Made by a program: the position numbers and the translations under genes. The notes under the pieces were generated by a model. The model was given only the letters and a program-made list of their open reading frames with translations. It had not been told where the DNA came from and ran no database searches. 64,000 bases of DNA from positions 62,001 to 126,000 of the forward strand of contig CAWFPR010000005.1 of the NCBI GenBank assembly GCA_963817635.1, in the 5' to 3' direction. This DNA is from CAWFPR01 sp963817635 (GTDB lineage: Bacteria > Acidobacteriota > Vicinamibacteria > Vicinamibacterales > 2-12-FULL-66-21). Position 1 is the stretch's first letter. Each line of letters opens with the position of its first letter. Of the stretch, positions 31,394-42,184 are shown piece after piece.

Positions 31394-33341
31394 CTATCCG
31401 AGGACGGCTTCGAGCTCCCGCCGCCACTCCTTGACCGGCGCGCCTTCGGAGTCGAGCTTCGACAGGGCGTAGAAGCGCGTCAGCATCGCATCGAACTCGC
31501 GCCGGTCGATCTTCTCTCCCTTGTAGGCGCCCGTGGCGATCGGCTCCTCGAACCAGCGCTCGGGCAGCGTGTCGTCGGTGCGGCGCACGCCGAGGCGGTG
31601 GTTGATCAGCCGTTCGACGCCCATGATGTTCAGTCCGATCTGCTGCAGATCGTCCTCGCCGAACGTGACGCCCGTCACGTTCGCGATCTGGGCGGCGAAC
31701 TGTTCCAGCCCCGGCAGCGACGGGCTGTTGAACAGCCTCGTCGTGAAGCGGCACATCCCGACCGAATCCCCGACCGCATAGACGTTCTCGCACTGCCGCA
31801 CCGCGAGTTCCTTGTGCTCGTAGCTGTTCGGCGCGGCGCTGACCGGTCCACCGTACAGCCGCTCCTTGAACGCCGGATCGTCGTTGATGCGCGCATTGAT
31901 CTCGAGCGTGACGCGGTTGCGCAGGTGATCCATGCCGCGGGTCGCCACCGCGAGTCCCAGGGCGAACGCCTTGAGGATCCGCGCATCGTGCGGATCGCTC
32001 TGCATCAACCCCTTCACCGCCATGCGGTATTTCAGCGCCTCCTGCGGATAGTGTCCCTTCTCCACGGCGCGCGTGCTGTCGGCGAGCGCGTTCCCGAATC
32101 CCCGGCGGCGCGACATCATGAACAGCAGCCGCTCGACGAGCTCGGCGTCGCCCCACGTGAGATCGAGTCCGCCGGTGCTGTCGCGCGTGAGGATCCCGCG
32201 CTGGAAGAGCTCCATCGCCCAGGCGATGGCCGACCCGGCCGACGCGGTGTCGAGGCCCAGGTCGTTGCAGATGTTGTTCAGCCTGATGACCGATTCGATG
32301 CGATCGATGCCGACGTTCGGACCGAACTTGCCGAGCGTGACGTATTCCGGACCGTCGCCGCTCGACGTACTTGTCTGGCGGCACGGTCTTCAGGTCGTTG
32401 AGCGGCCGGCAGTTGACCGGGCAGCGGAAGCAGCCGGCCATGCCGGGCCGGTACGGCGTGATGTGCTCGGCGTCGAGCCGGTCGGTCCAGGTCGTCTCCT
32501 GGTTGTTCTTCGTGCCCATCGCGCCGATCAGGCGGCTGGGCTTGTAGAGGAACGGCGTCCCCATCGTCTTCAGCGCGTGCTTGACGACGGAGGTGTCGAG
32601 CAGCTGCTGCGCGATGGCGCGGTTGTACCCTTGTAGGGCTGAGCCGTCTCGAAATCGCGGGTCTGTCCCTGGACGACAATCGCCTTCACCTTGAGCGACC
32701 CCATCTTCGCGCCGGGACCGCCGCGCGCGTAGCAGGCTTTCGGTCCCGCCATGATCGCGCTCGTCAGGACGAGGTTCTCCCCGGCGCGCGTGATGTTGAC
32801 CATGGCGAGATCGCGCGTCCACGTGCCGCCGAAATCGACCGGCACGCGCTCGCGCAGATCGATGTTGTCCAGGCCCAGATACGGAGCCGCATCGAGGAAT
32901 TCGACCTGTCCCTGCCGGATGCGGATCAGCAGCCATGACGATGCCGCCCCGTACAGGACGACATGATCGATGCCGTTCATCCGGATGAACGAGGGAAAGT
33001 AATCGCCCGCGTTGCAGTCCATCAGGCACGCCGGACTCGGGCGACCACGACGTCGCGTTGCCGCGGGCCGCGCTCGGGACGATCCCGGTGAGGACCCCGG
33101 ACCCGAAGATGAGCGGCACGTCCGGGTGCAGAGGATCGAGCGATTCGTCGAGCAGGCGATGCAGGTAGTACATGTTCGCACCCCGCCCGCCGAGGAGCGT
33201 CCGGATGACCGGAAGCGGCGTGAATGCGCGCTGCACGTCCCGACGCCCCAGATCCACGAAGATTGTGGCTCCCTGGGTCGGAAACTGCGGCTCCCGTGGC
33301 AACTCAGCCACGAGACGGGCGACGCGCTCGCGGATCGACAT
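31394..33341 (-). CDS. aldehyde:ferredoxin oxidoreductase family protein (several frameshifts)
   Basis: AOR-family tungsto/molybdopterin enzyme, about 650 residues when joined. The N-terminal domain contains LLGGRGANMYYL and IFGSGVLTGIVPSAARGN; the middle holds VVLYGAASSWLLIRI and KACYARGGPGAKMGSLK; the [4Fe-4S] cluster ligands lie in GCFRCPVNCR, with the further Cys in NNICNDLGLDTASAG. The C-terminal domain from ~32240 is unbroken and includes VGMCRFTTRLFNSPS. Frames change near 33040-33090, 32625 and 32365. Such enzymes oxidise aldehydes or reduce acids with ferredoxin. The adjacent MoaD-like carrier supports cofactor supply. The substrate cannot be read from sequence. Confidence 0.85.
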
Positions 33342-33567
33342 CCGGAAAAGTATATCCCTCGTGCGAGGACGCCGGCGCGGGCCGCCGCAATCGACTCGGC
33401 ATCCGCGAAAGCCGAAACAGGCGTTCGGCGGTAGAATCCTGCTCGCAGGTCTGCCTTACACCAAAGTGCTGCACGAGGCCGGCGGCCGGATCGACACGGG
33501 GAAGCTCGCCGCTGTGAACGAGCACGGACAGGCGCGAGACGAGTCTCAGGCGTGGGAGCTACCGACT

Positions 33568-35272
<1,705 letters not shown>

Positions 35273-35279
35273 CGGACCG

Positions 35280-36272
35280 TCAGAGTCTGAACCCGTACCT
35301 CAGGGGATCCCGCTCGTCGAGCACGAACGTGCTCTCCCCCGTCACGTAGGCCGACCCCGCGATCTCCGGGACGATCGCCGCATGGTCACCCACCACCGTG
35401 TCACGCAGCACGCGGCCCTGGAACGTCGTGCCGATGATGCTCTCGTGGGTGAACGTCTGCCCGGCGCCAAGGAGGCCCATCGCTGCAAGCACGGCCATGA
35501 CCGCCGCGGTTCCCGTGCCGCACGGCGAGCGATCCACCTCGGCCTCGGCAAAAATCGTGACGTTGCGCAGGTCCGCTTCGCCGGACGGCGGCCCCGTGAA
35601 GATGGTTCCGTAGATGCCGTGCAGTCCCGGTTCGTCCGGGTGGACGACGCTGACGGCCGCCTCGACGGCACGTTTGATGGACATCCCGGCAGCGCGCAGA
35701 TCGCCGAGACGCTCGGGAATCACGGGAATGCCGGCGGCTTCGCTGTCGACAATGGCGTAAAACGCTCCACCGAAGGCCACATCCGCGCGCAGCTCGCGCG
35801 ACCCGAGGCGCACGGGCACGCCGCCGTGCAGCACGAACGACGGCACGTTCTCGAAGCGGACGCTGTCGACCCGCGTGCCGCGCATGTTCGCCCGGGCCGT
35901 GATCGTGCCGGCAGGTGCGTCGAGCACGAGCGTGCCAGGGACCCGCGGCGAGATCAGCCCGCGCTCGATCGCGACGGTCGTCACCGCGATGATGCCGTGC
36001 CCGCACATCGTGCTGTAGCCTTCGTTGTGCATGAACAGCACCCCGGCATCCGACCCCTCATGCTCGGGTTCGGTCAACAGCGCACCATACATGTCGAGGT
36101 GGCCGCGGGGCTCGAGCATCAGCGCCCGCCGCAGGTGATCGTGGTGCTCGCGGATGAACTCGCGCTTCTGGAGAATCGTCCGTCCCTCGACAGCCGGAAA
36201 TCCGTCGATGATGAGCCGCAGCGGCTCACCGGCGGTATGCGCATCGATGCAGCGAATCGTGGAGGGGCTCAA
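35280..36272 (-). CDS. proline racemase / 4-hydroxyproline epimerase family
   Basis: 330 residues, intact, family length. Both catalytic cysteines are present: Cys90 in EGYSTMCGHGII and Cys251 in VDRSPCGTGTAAV, which points to racemase/epimerase rather than the trans-3-hydroxyproline dehydratase branch that lacks one Cys. Opening CIDAHTAGEPLRLI is typical of the family. The start is a TTG, because an in-frame TAA created by a 14-bp tandem duplication lies just upstream and no ATG or GTG intervenes. It is divergent from the ornithine cyclodeaminase family gene, with which it could act in hydroxyproline breakdown. Confidence 0.88.
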   Translation of the reverse strand: MSPSTIRCIDAHTAGEPLRLIIDGFPAVEGRTILQKREFIREHHDHLRRALMLEPRGHLDMYGALLTEPEHEGSDAGVLFMHNEGYSTMCGHGIIAVTTVAIERGLISPRVPGTLVLDAPAGTITARANMRGTRVDSVRFENVPSFVLHGGVPVRLGSRELRADVAFGGAFYAIVDSEAAGIPVIPERLGDLRAAGMSIKRAVEAAVSVVHPDEPGLHGIYGTIFTGPPSGEADLRNVTIFAEAEVDRSPCGTGTAAVMAVLAAMGLLGAGQTFTHESIIGTTFQGRVLRDTVVGDHAAIVPEIAGSAYVTGESTFVLDERDPLRYGFRL

Positions 36273-36294
36273 GGCTTAGGGCTCAAGGCTTAGG
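36267..36294. repeat. 14-bp perfect tandem duplication
   Basis: GCTCAAGGCTTAGG occurs twice head to tail across the 5' end of the proline racemase family gene. It duplicates the TTGAGCC start region and places an in-frame stop just upstream of the retained TTG. Confidence 0.8.
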
Positions 36295-36378
36295 GGCTTC
36301 AGCTCACGGTCAAGCGGACCAGGGGTTGATTCGCGAGCGCCCTTACTATAAACGTACTTCCCTGAGCCTCGAGCCCGA

Positions 36379-36420
36379 TTTACCATCTCCCATTTACCAT
36401 TTCCCATTTTCCATTTACCA
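36379..36420. repeat. six-unit heptamer array upstream of the cyclodeaminase gene
   Basis: Six consecutive 7-bp units in register (TTTACCA, TCTCCCA, TTTACCA, TTTCCCA, TTTTCCA, TTTACCA) end 11 bp before the ATG of the next gene. The array is AT/pyrimidine-rich in an otherwise GC-rich region and occupies the expected ribosome-binding/promoter zone. Confidence 0.8.
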
Positions 36421-36431
36421 TTTCTTCTTCC

Positions 36432-37413
36432 ATGCCTATCCTCCTGTCTGAAGACGATGTACGAGCCGTGTTGTCGATGGACGACCTGGTCCGCGCGATG
36501 CACGAGGCGCTGGCGCAATTCTCGGCCGGCGACGTGCAGCAGCCCCTTCGCACGGTGCTCGAAGTCGGCGAGCAGAGGGCCTTCTTCGGCGTCATGCCTG
36601 CCTTCATCGAGACGCCTGCCGTGCTCGGCACGAAACTGGTGACGGTGTTCGGCAGCAACCTGCAGGTCGGGCTCCCCAGCCACCTGGCGACGATCATCCT
36701 GCTCGATGCGTCAACGGGCGAGCTGCTGGCCGTGATGGACGGCCGCTACATCACAGAGGCCCGGACGGCGGCGGTATCGGCCGCGTCGGTGCAGCTGCTG
36801 GCCCGCGACAAGGCGGGAACGCTCGCAATTCTCGGGTCCGGCGTGCAGGCGCGCAGTCACCTGGAAGCCATCGCGAGCGTGGCGACACTCTCGGACGTCC
36901 GCGTCTGGAGCCGCAGCGAGGAGCACCGGGTGGCCTTCGCGTGGGAGATGCAGAAGCAGGGAGCTCCCGCGATCCGCGCCGTCGACACCGCGCGCGAGGC
37001 CGTGGACGGCGCGGACCTGGTCGTGCTGGCGACCGCTTCGCGCGAACCGGTGGTCAGGAATGAGTGGATTGCCGACGGCGCGCACATCTGCGCGGTAGGT
37101 GCATGCCGGCCGGATCAGCGCGAAATGGACACGGCGCTCGTCCGCCGCGGACGACTGTTCGTCGACTCCAGGGCCGCCGCGCTCGTCGAGGCGGGCGATA
37201 TCGTCCTGCCGATTGCCGAAGGGGCTATCACGCCGGGGCACATCGTGGGCGAGCTGGGCGAGCTTGCAGCTCGGCCGCATAGCGGGCCGTAGACAACCCG
37301 AAGACGTCACCATCTTCAAGTCGCTTGGCATGGCGGTGGAGGATGTGGCGGCCGCGCACCGTGCCTATGTGAGGGCAGCGGAGCGCGGCCTTGGGCGTGG
37401 GTTCGTCCTGTAA
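36432..37413 (+). CDS. ornithine cyclodeaminase / mu-crystallin family (one frameshift)
   Basis: About 327 residues. MPILLSEDDVRAVLSMDDLV, GTKLVTVFGSN, MDGRYITEARTAAVSA and the nucleotide-binding LAILGSGVQARSHLEAI are family hallmarks. After a frame change near 37271 it ends with PEDVTIFKSLGMAVEDVAAA, also diagnostic. Members include ornithine cyclodeaminase and delta1-pyrroline-2-carboxylate reductase. The divergent proline racemase family gene favours the reductase role in (hydroxy)proline metabolism, which is inference. No Shine-Dalgarno is visible because the heptamer array and a CTTCTTCC tract precede the ATG. Confidence 0.85.
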
Positions 37414-37429
37414 GAAGAACGCGGGGCGG

Positions 37430-37744
37430 CTACAGGCGCTTCTTTCCCGCCTTCTTGGTCTCGGCCCAGCGCTTCCGCATCATGTCCGCGATCCGCTTGC
37501 GCGACTCGGCCGACATCTTGCGACGCTTGCGCTTGGTGGCCGCTGCCGGGGTGCTGGCGGGGGCAGCGTCCCCGCCACGGCCGCCGACGCGGGCGCGAAG
37601 CTTCGCTGCCTGGGCGGTCAGCGCGGCAAGGCGCTCCCTGGTCTGTCCAATCTCCCGTTCGAGCCCGCCGAGGGCCCATCCGATCATTTCCGCTGACTTT
37701 ATCAGCGCGTCCCCGCGCTTCCTCCGTGGTCTTCCTGTCGGCAT
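37430..37744 (-). CDS. small basic protein with coiled coil and KMSAESRKRIADMMRKRW motif
   Basis: 104 residues, strongly basic. An N-terminal segment (MPTGRPRRKRGDAL) is followed by a coiled-coil stretch (GLEREIGQTRERLAALTAQA), an Ala/Pro/Thr linker and a C-terminal RKMSAESRKRIADMMRKRWA element. That motif is common in nucleoid-associated or uncharacterised DNA-binding proteins with an AT-hook-like tail. DNA binding is inferred. Intact and convergent with the cyclodeaminase gene. Confidence 0.7.
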   Translation of the reverse strand: MPTGRPRRKRGDALIKSAEMIGWALGGLEREIGQTRERLAALTAQAAKLRARVGGRGGDAAPASTPAAATKRKRRKMSAESRKRIADMMRKRWAETKKAGKKRL

Positions 37745-37829
37745 CGTTCCTCCTGCACGTCGTGTTCATGGGCGCCGATCGGCTGCTTCACAGCCGTGAC
37801 CCGACTCGCCAACCAGCTATCATAGCTGG

Positions 37830-39047
37830 ATGCACCCTGGCTGGCACCGGAAACCGGCAGCGCTGGCCCTTGCTGCGTTCTCGGTACTTTCGTCCCCAGC
37901 CATTACAGCACAGGGCGACCGGGAATCGAGCGACAATCTGCGGCGCCAGGCTATAGAGCTTGCCTATAACCTCGATCACGACCGCGCCATCGCGATGCTA
38001 CGCCGCGCCGTAGCGCTGGCACCGGACGATCCTGCCGCCCACCGGGCACTCGCAAGCGTGCTGTGGCTGCACATATTGTTCCGGCGCGGTGCCGTGACGG
38101 TTGACACCTATCTCGGGTCCTTCTCGCGGTCGAAGGTCGATCTGGAAAAGCCGCCGGCCGATCTCGACGCGGAATTCAGGAAGGAAATCTCGCGCGCGTT
38201 GGAGCTCGCCGAGGCGCGCGTGGCTCGTCAACGGCGCGACGCGCAGGCCCATTACGATCTCGGTGCCGCCCTTGCCCTCCAGGCCTCCTATATAGCAACT
38301 GTCGAGGGACGCCTGCTGGCGGGGTTCAGGAGCGCGCGGCGCGCCTATGACGAACACGAAGAAGTCCTGGCGCTCGATCCCTCGTTCGTGGATGCCGGGC
38401 TCGTGGTCGGAACCTATCGATACGTCGTCTCCACCCTGTCCCTGCCGATGCGATGGATGGCCTATCTCGTGGGATTCGGGGGCGGGCGCGAACGCGGGAT
38501 TGCGCTCCTCGAGGCGACCGCGGCCAACGGCAGAGACGCTCGGACGGATGCGATGTTCGCACTCATCCTCGTCTACAACCGTGAACGGCGCTACGACGAC
38601 GCCCTGAGGGTAATCGCGACGCTGCGGAGCCTGTATCCTCGCAACCGCCTCGTCGTGCTCGAGCAGGGGTCCACGGCCCTGCGCGCCGGGCGGGCGCGGC
38701 AGGCGGAAACGCTGCTGACCGAGGGCCTCGGGATGTTCGAAGCCGACACTCGTGCGAAAATTCCTGGCGAGCTGGCGCTGTGGCGCTACAAGCGGGGCGC
38801 GGCGCGCGTCATACTGAAGGAGACCGACGGGGCACTGGCGGATCTCGAGGCGGCCACGTCGGGCGATGCGCAGGCATGGGTCAACGGCCGGGCGCGCGTC
38901 GAGCTCGGTCGCCTGGCGCTGGCGCGCGGCGATCGGGCGGGCGCCGCGGCCGAAGGGCGGCAGGCCGAATCGCTCTGCAGGACGGGCAACGACCCCGTGT
39001 GCGAGGATCAGGCCCGCGAGCTCGTGAGGATCAGCAATGGCCGGTAA
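37830..39047 (+). CDS. exported TPR-repeat protein
   Basis: 405 residues, intact. An export leader (KPAALALAAFSVLSSPAITA) precedes TPR-like helical pairs, clearest at AYNLDHDRAIAMLRRAVALA, DDPAAHRALASVLW, YDEHEEVLALDPSFVDAG and RYDDALRVIATLRSLYPRN. A periplasmic protein-interaction role is likely; no catalytic domain is visible. The stop overlaps the next gene by 11 bp, so the two are translationally coupled. Confidence 0.8.
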   Translation: MHPGWHRKPAALALAAFSVLSSPAITAQGDRESSDNLRRQAIELAYNLDHDRAIAMLRRAVALAPDDPAAHRALASVLWLHILFRRGAVTVDTYLGSFSRSKVDLEKPPADLDAEFRKEISRALELAEARVARQRRDAQAHYDLGAALALQASYIATVEGRLLAGFRSARRAYDEHEEVLALDPSFVDAGLVVGTYRYVVSTLSLPMRWMAYLVGFGGGRERGIALLEATAANGRDARTDAMFALILVYNRERRYDDALRVIATLRSLYPRNRLVVLEQGSTALRAGRARQAETLLTEGLGMFEADTRAKIPGELALWRYKRGAARVILKETDGALADLEAATSGDAQAWVNGRARVELGRLALARGDRAGAAAEGRQAESLCRTGNDPVCEDQARELVRISNGR

Positions 39048-39540
39048 GATCAAAACCTGGATCTGGGTCGTCGCCGGCGTCTTCGTGATCGGCATCCTTG
39101 GCCTGGTCGCGATGGCGGGCGCCGGACTCTATTTCTTCTCGCAGCACATCGAGACGAGATCGGCATCCCCGGCGCTCGCGGCCCGCGACTTCGACCAGAT
39201 CAAGAACCAGTTCCAGGGCCAGAAGCCGCTGATCGAGCTCGACAGCCGCGGGCGCTACATCCGATCCAACACGGATATCAAGCCGAAGCCGAACGCCCCG
39301 ATGCCGGAGTCGGTCCACGTGATTGCCTTCGATCCGGGCGACGGGCGAATCGTGAAGGTGACGATCCCGTTCTGGCTGCTGCGCCTCAAGATGCGGGGCG
39401 CGACAATCGACCTGAACGGACGGTCGATGGACCTCGAGGACCTGCGGCTGACCGTCGAGGACCTCGAGCACTACGGTCCCATCCTGATCGTGGATCACAC
39501 GTCGCCGGAAGGCGACCGCGTCCTCGTCTGGTCGCAGTAG
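39037..39540 (+). CDS. membrane-anchored hypothetical protein
   Basis: 167 residues. One N-terminal transmembrane helix (WIWVVAGVFVIGILGLVAMA, residues ~8-32) anchors a soluble beta-rich domain with IPFWLLRLKMRG near 110 and ends in VLVWSQ. No family recognised. It overlaps the exported TPR gene by 11 bp, suggesting the two products act together at the inner membrane. Confidence 0.75.
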   Translation: MAGKIKTWIWVVAGVFVIGILGLVAMAGAGLYFFSQHIETRSASPALAARDFDQIKNQFQGQKPLIELDSRGRYIRSNTDIKPKPNAPMPESVHVIAFDPGDGRIVKVTIPFWLLRLKMRGATIDLNGRSMDLEDLRLTVEDLEHYGPILIVDHTSPEGDRVLVWSQ

Positions 39541-39600
39541 CCGTCGGCGAGGGCGGTTCGCGAACCGCACCGGGTCGCGTCAAGGGCGGTTCTCGAACCC

Positions 39601-41040
39601 CTACAAGCGGAGGAACTTGCGCATGCGCGCCACGAACGTGGCCGGGACCTCGGTGACCGTGGCGGTCCTGCCGGCGGATCGCACCCGCTCCAGTTCGGCC
39701 CGCCGCGATACGGCGGCCAGGCCGATTTTCTCCACCGCGGCCGCGTTCGTGTCTGCCAGCCGGCGGAACACGTCGGCATCGATTTCGAGGACGGTCGCAT
39801 CGACGGCTGCGGTCACCGTCGCTGTTCTTGGCTGCCCTGTCAGCAGCGACATCTCTCCGAAATAGCCGCCCGCCTCGATCGTCGCGACCTGATGGCCGTC
39901 GTCCACGGTCACGTTCGCGCCGCCGCGGCAGATCACGAACATCGAATGACCGGCCTCGCCCTGGCGCACGATGGCCTCGCCCTGGCCGAACACGCGCGTC
40001 GTCGTCGACGCGGCAATCTCCGCGCGCTCCGCGTCGGTCAGCGGCACGAAGAGGTCGATGCCGGCGAGCAGCCGTTCGCGCTCCTGCTGGCGCGCGACGG
40101 GGTCGGGCTCGACCCAGCGGCGCCGGTATACGACCTTGATGGGCCACGGGATCTCGATGCCGTCCCGCTGGAACGCGTAGTAGATGGCGGTCCGCACCTG
40201 GTCGCGCGCGGCCTCGTCGCGTTCGTAGTCGTCGATCCAGAACCGCGCCCGGTAGGTAATCGCCGAGCTGTCGAAGTTCACGAGCAGCACATCTGGCGCT
40301 GGCTCGGCGAGGACGCGTGGGCAGTTGCCGAGCGCCTCGACGATGGCCCGCTTGACGCTGGTCGGCGGCGCCAGATACGTGGCGCCGACCTCGACCTCTA
40401 TCCGCGTGGGTGCGGCGGGCTCCGAGTAGTTGGTGATCGCCTCCTTCGAGACGATATTGTTCGGGACGATCACGAAGTTGCCGGTTTTGGTGCGGAGCTT
40501 GGTCGCGCGCCAGGTGATTTCGGCGACACGTCCTTCGAGCTCGCCGACCCGCACCCACTGCCCGACATGGAAGGGCTTCTCGCTCTGGAGGGCGAGCCCG
40601 GCAAAGGCGTTGCCGAGCGTGTCCTGGAGCGCGAACCCGACCACGACGGCGCTGACGGCCGACGTGGCGACGAGCCGATCGGAAATCAGGGTGGCGGCCA
40701 GGATGAACAGCCCGATCACGAGGAAGTCCTGGACGATCGTCGGGAAGCGCTCGGGCACGCGGTCGGCGCGCAGCGGATTGACGAGCGCGATGACCACCAG
40801 GTTGATCAGGGCCGCGGCGAAGGCGAGCCGCTCGAAATCGCGCAGGGCCGCGTCTTCGATGTTCAGCCGCGCAGCGGGGACGTAGTGGAGGGCCAGATTG
40901 AGGAGGACGTAGGCGGCGAGAAGGAATGTGGAGAGGCGGAGCTTCCGCTTGACGAAGCGGTTGCTCGTGAGACTGGAGATCGCGAGCGTTGCCGCGAGTG
41001 CGGCAACGCCCGCTACCAGGTGCCCGGGGTAGTGCGACAT
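39601..41040 (-). CDS. MscS channel fused to cyclic-nucleotide-binding domain (bCNG type)
   Basis: 479 residues, intact. N-terminal transmembrane helices (from VAGVAALAATLAISSL to AATLISDRLVATSAVSAVVV) end in the MscS pore/beta region: GFALQDTLGNAFAGLAL, GQWVRVGELEGRVAEITWRA and IVPNNIVSKEAITNYS. The C-terminal ~130 residues form a cNMP-binding domain: VFGQGEAIVRQGEAGHSMFVI and the phosphate-binding cassette-like GGYFGEMSLLTGQPRTATV, with the Glu and Arg ligands. MscS-cNBD fusions are the bCNG channels, opened by cyclic nucleotide. The gene starts 7 bp after the M48 stop, downstream of a nucleotide cyclase on the same strand. Confidence 0.92.
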   Translation of the reverse strand: MSHYPGHLVAGVAALAATLAISSLTSNRFVKRKLRLSTFLLAAYVLLNLALHYVPAARLNIEDAALRDFERLAFAAALINLVVIALVNPLRADRVPERFPTIVQDFLVIGLFILAATLISDRLVATSAVSAVVVGFALQDTLGNAFAGLALQSEKPFHVGQWVRVGELEGRVAEITWRATKLRTKTGNFVIVPNNIVSKEAITNYSEPAAPTRIEVEVGATYLAPPTSVKRAIVEALGNCPRVLAEPAPDVLLVNFDSSAITYRARFWIDDYERDEAARDQVRTAIYYAFQRDGIEIPWPIKVVYRRRWVEPDPVARQQERERLLAGIDLFVPLTDAERAEIAASTTTRVFGQGEAIVRQGEAGHSMFVICRGGANVTVDDGHQVATIEAGGYFGEMSLLTGQPRTATVTAAVDATVLEIDADVFRRLADTNAAAVEKIGLAAVSRRAELERVRSAGRTATVTEVPATFVARMRKFLRL

Positions 41041-41047
41041 TGCGCCG

Positions 41048-42184
41048 TTACGCGATGCCCTTCCTGAAGGCGGCGAGCTCGGCGGCTCCGATCGTCACGC
41101 GGACCTTGTTCTTGTTCGATCCGCCGACCGCATCGCGGTCCGGAACCCCTCCGCGCGATCCCGCCGAGGCGATCGTGCCGGTCTGCTGCGCCTGGGATCC
41201 GCCTGTCAGCTTCGCGAGTCCGAAGCCCTTCTTCTTGGGCTCCTCGGTCTTGGGCTTTTCGTCCTTGGCGGGCTCGCTGCTGCCGGCCAGCCCCTTGGCT
41301 CCCGGCGCCAGGGTCGCGACCGTGGCTGCGTCCTTCACGTCGAACGTGATCGCACTGGCGTAGCGTGGCGCCACCGTCGCGGTGGCGTTCAGCTTGTCCT
41401 TCTTGATCTGCTTGTCCATCGCCTCGATGCGCTCCTTGATCTGCGGATGCGAGGCGAAGAGGCCGTTCGGCTCCTTCCGATCCTTGTTGCGATCGGCAAT
41501 CCGGTTCAGCACGCCGATCATGCCGTTCGGCGCGTAGCCGACCTTGTTGGCGAGCGCGATGCCGATCTTGTCGGCCTCCATCTCTTCGTTCCGGTCGAAC
41601 TTGTTCTCGAAGAGACTGGTGTATCCCGTGTTGACGGCGAGCTTCAGGGCCTCGCCCGTGAGTCCGCCCGCCTTGTCGCCGGCTGCCTCGGTCGCCAGTC
41701 CGACACGGTTCGCCTTCACGATGGCGTCCACCGTGTGCTTCTGGGTCACGTGGGTGATCTCGTGCCCCAGCACGCAGGCCAGTTCCGCCTCGTTCTTGAT
41801 CAGCCCGAGCGCGCCGCGCGTGATGTGGATGAACCCGCCGGGGGCCGCGTAGGCGTTGACCCCGTCGGTATCCAGCACGATGAACTGCCAGTCGAGCGCC
41901 GGCCGCGTGCTGGCGTCAGCGAGCACCTTGCCGACGAGCGACACGTACTTCGTGACGGCCGCGTCCTGGTAGACGCCGAATCGGTCGATGAGCAGCCCGC
42001 TGATTTGCTCGCCGAGTTTCCGCTCGTCGGCTTCGCTCATCCCCTTGGCCTTGTCGGCCGTCTCCACGGCCTTGTTCGCCTTGCCGATGGCCTTGCCCAA
42101 GCCACCCAGCTGCGCGAGCGCGGGTGCCGGCGTGGCCGGCAGCATCAATCCGGCCAGTGCGAGTGCGAGTGCGGTTTTCCTCAT
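41048..42184 (-). CDS. M48 family zinc metalloprotease
   Basis: 378 residues, intact. A signal peptide (ALALALAGLMLPATPAPALA) precedes a soluble M48 domain with HEITH at residues 141-145 (ACVLGHEITHVTQKH) and the third ligand Glu in RNEEMEADKIGIALANKVGY near 208; YAAPGGFIHITRGAL is also conserved. Unlike HtpX it has no transmembrane helices, so it resembles periplasmic BepA/LoiP-type proteases. The start overlaps the cyclase stop (ATGA) and the channel gene follows 7 bp later, so all three are probably one operon. Confidence 0.92.
   Translation of the reverse strand: MRKTALALALAGLMLPATPAPALAQLGGLGKAIGKANKAVETADKAKGMSEADERKLGEQISGLLIDRFGVYQDAAVTKYVSLVGKVLADASTRPALDWQFIVLDTDGVNAYAAPGGFIHITRGALGLIKNEAELACVLGHEITHVTQKHTVDAIVKANRVGLATEAAGDKAGGLTGEALKLAVNTGYTSLFENKFDRNEEMEADKIGIALANKVGYAPNGMIGVLNRIADRNKDRKEPNGLFASHPQIKERIEAMDKQIKKDKLNATATVAPRYASAITFDVKDAATVATLAPGAKGLAGSSEPAKDEKPKTEEPKKKGFGLAKLTGGSQAQQTGTIASAGSRGGVPDRDAVGGSNKNKVRVTIGAAELAAFRKGIA

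Noticed and set aside
33342..33567. Possible small gene ending in VNEHGQARDESQAWELPT upstream of the gamma-glutamyltransferase
   Set aside because: No start with a ribosome-binding site and no family similarity; it is simply in frame with the leader of the next gene.
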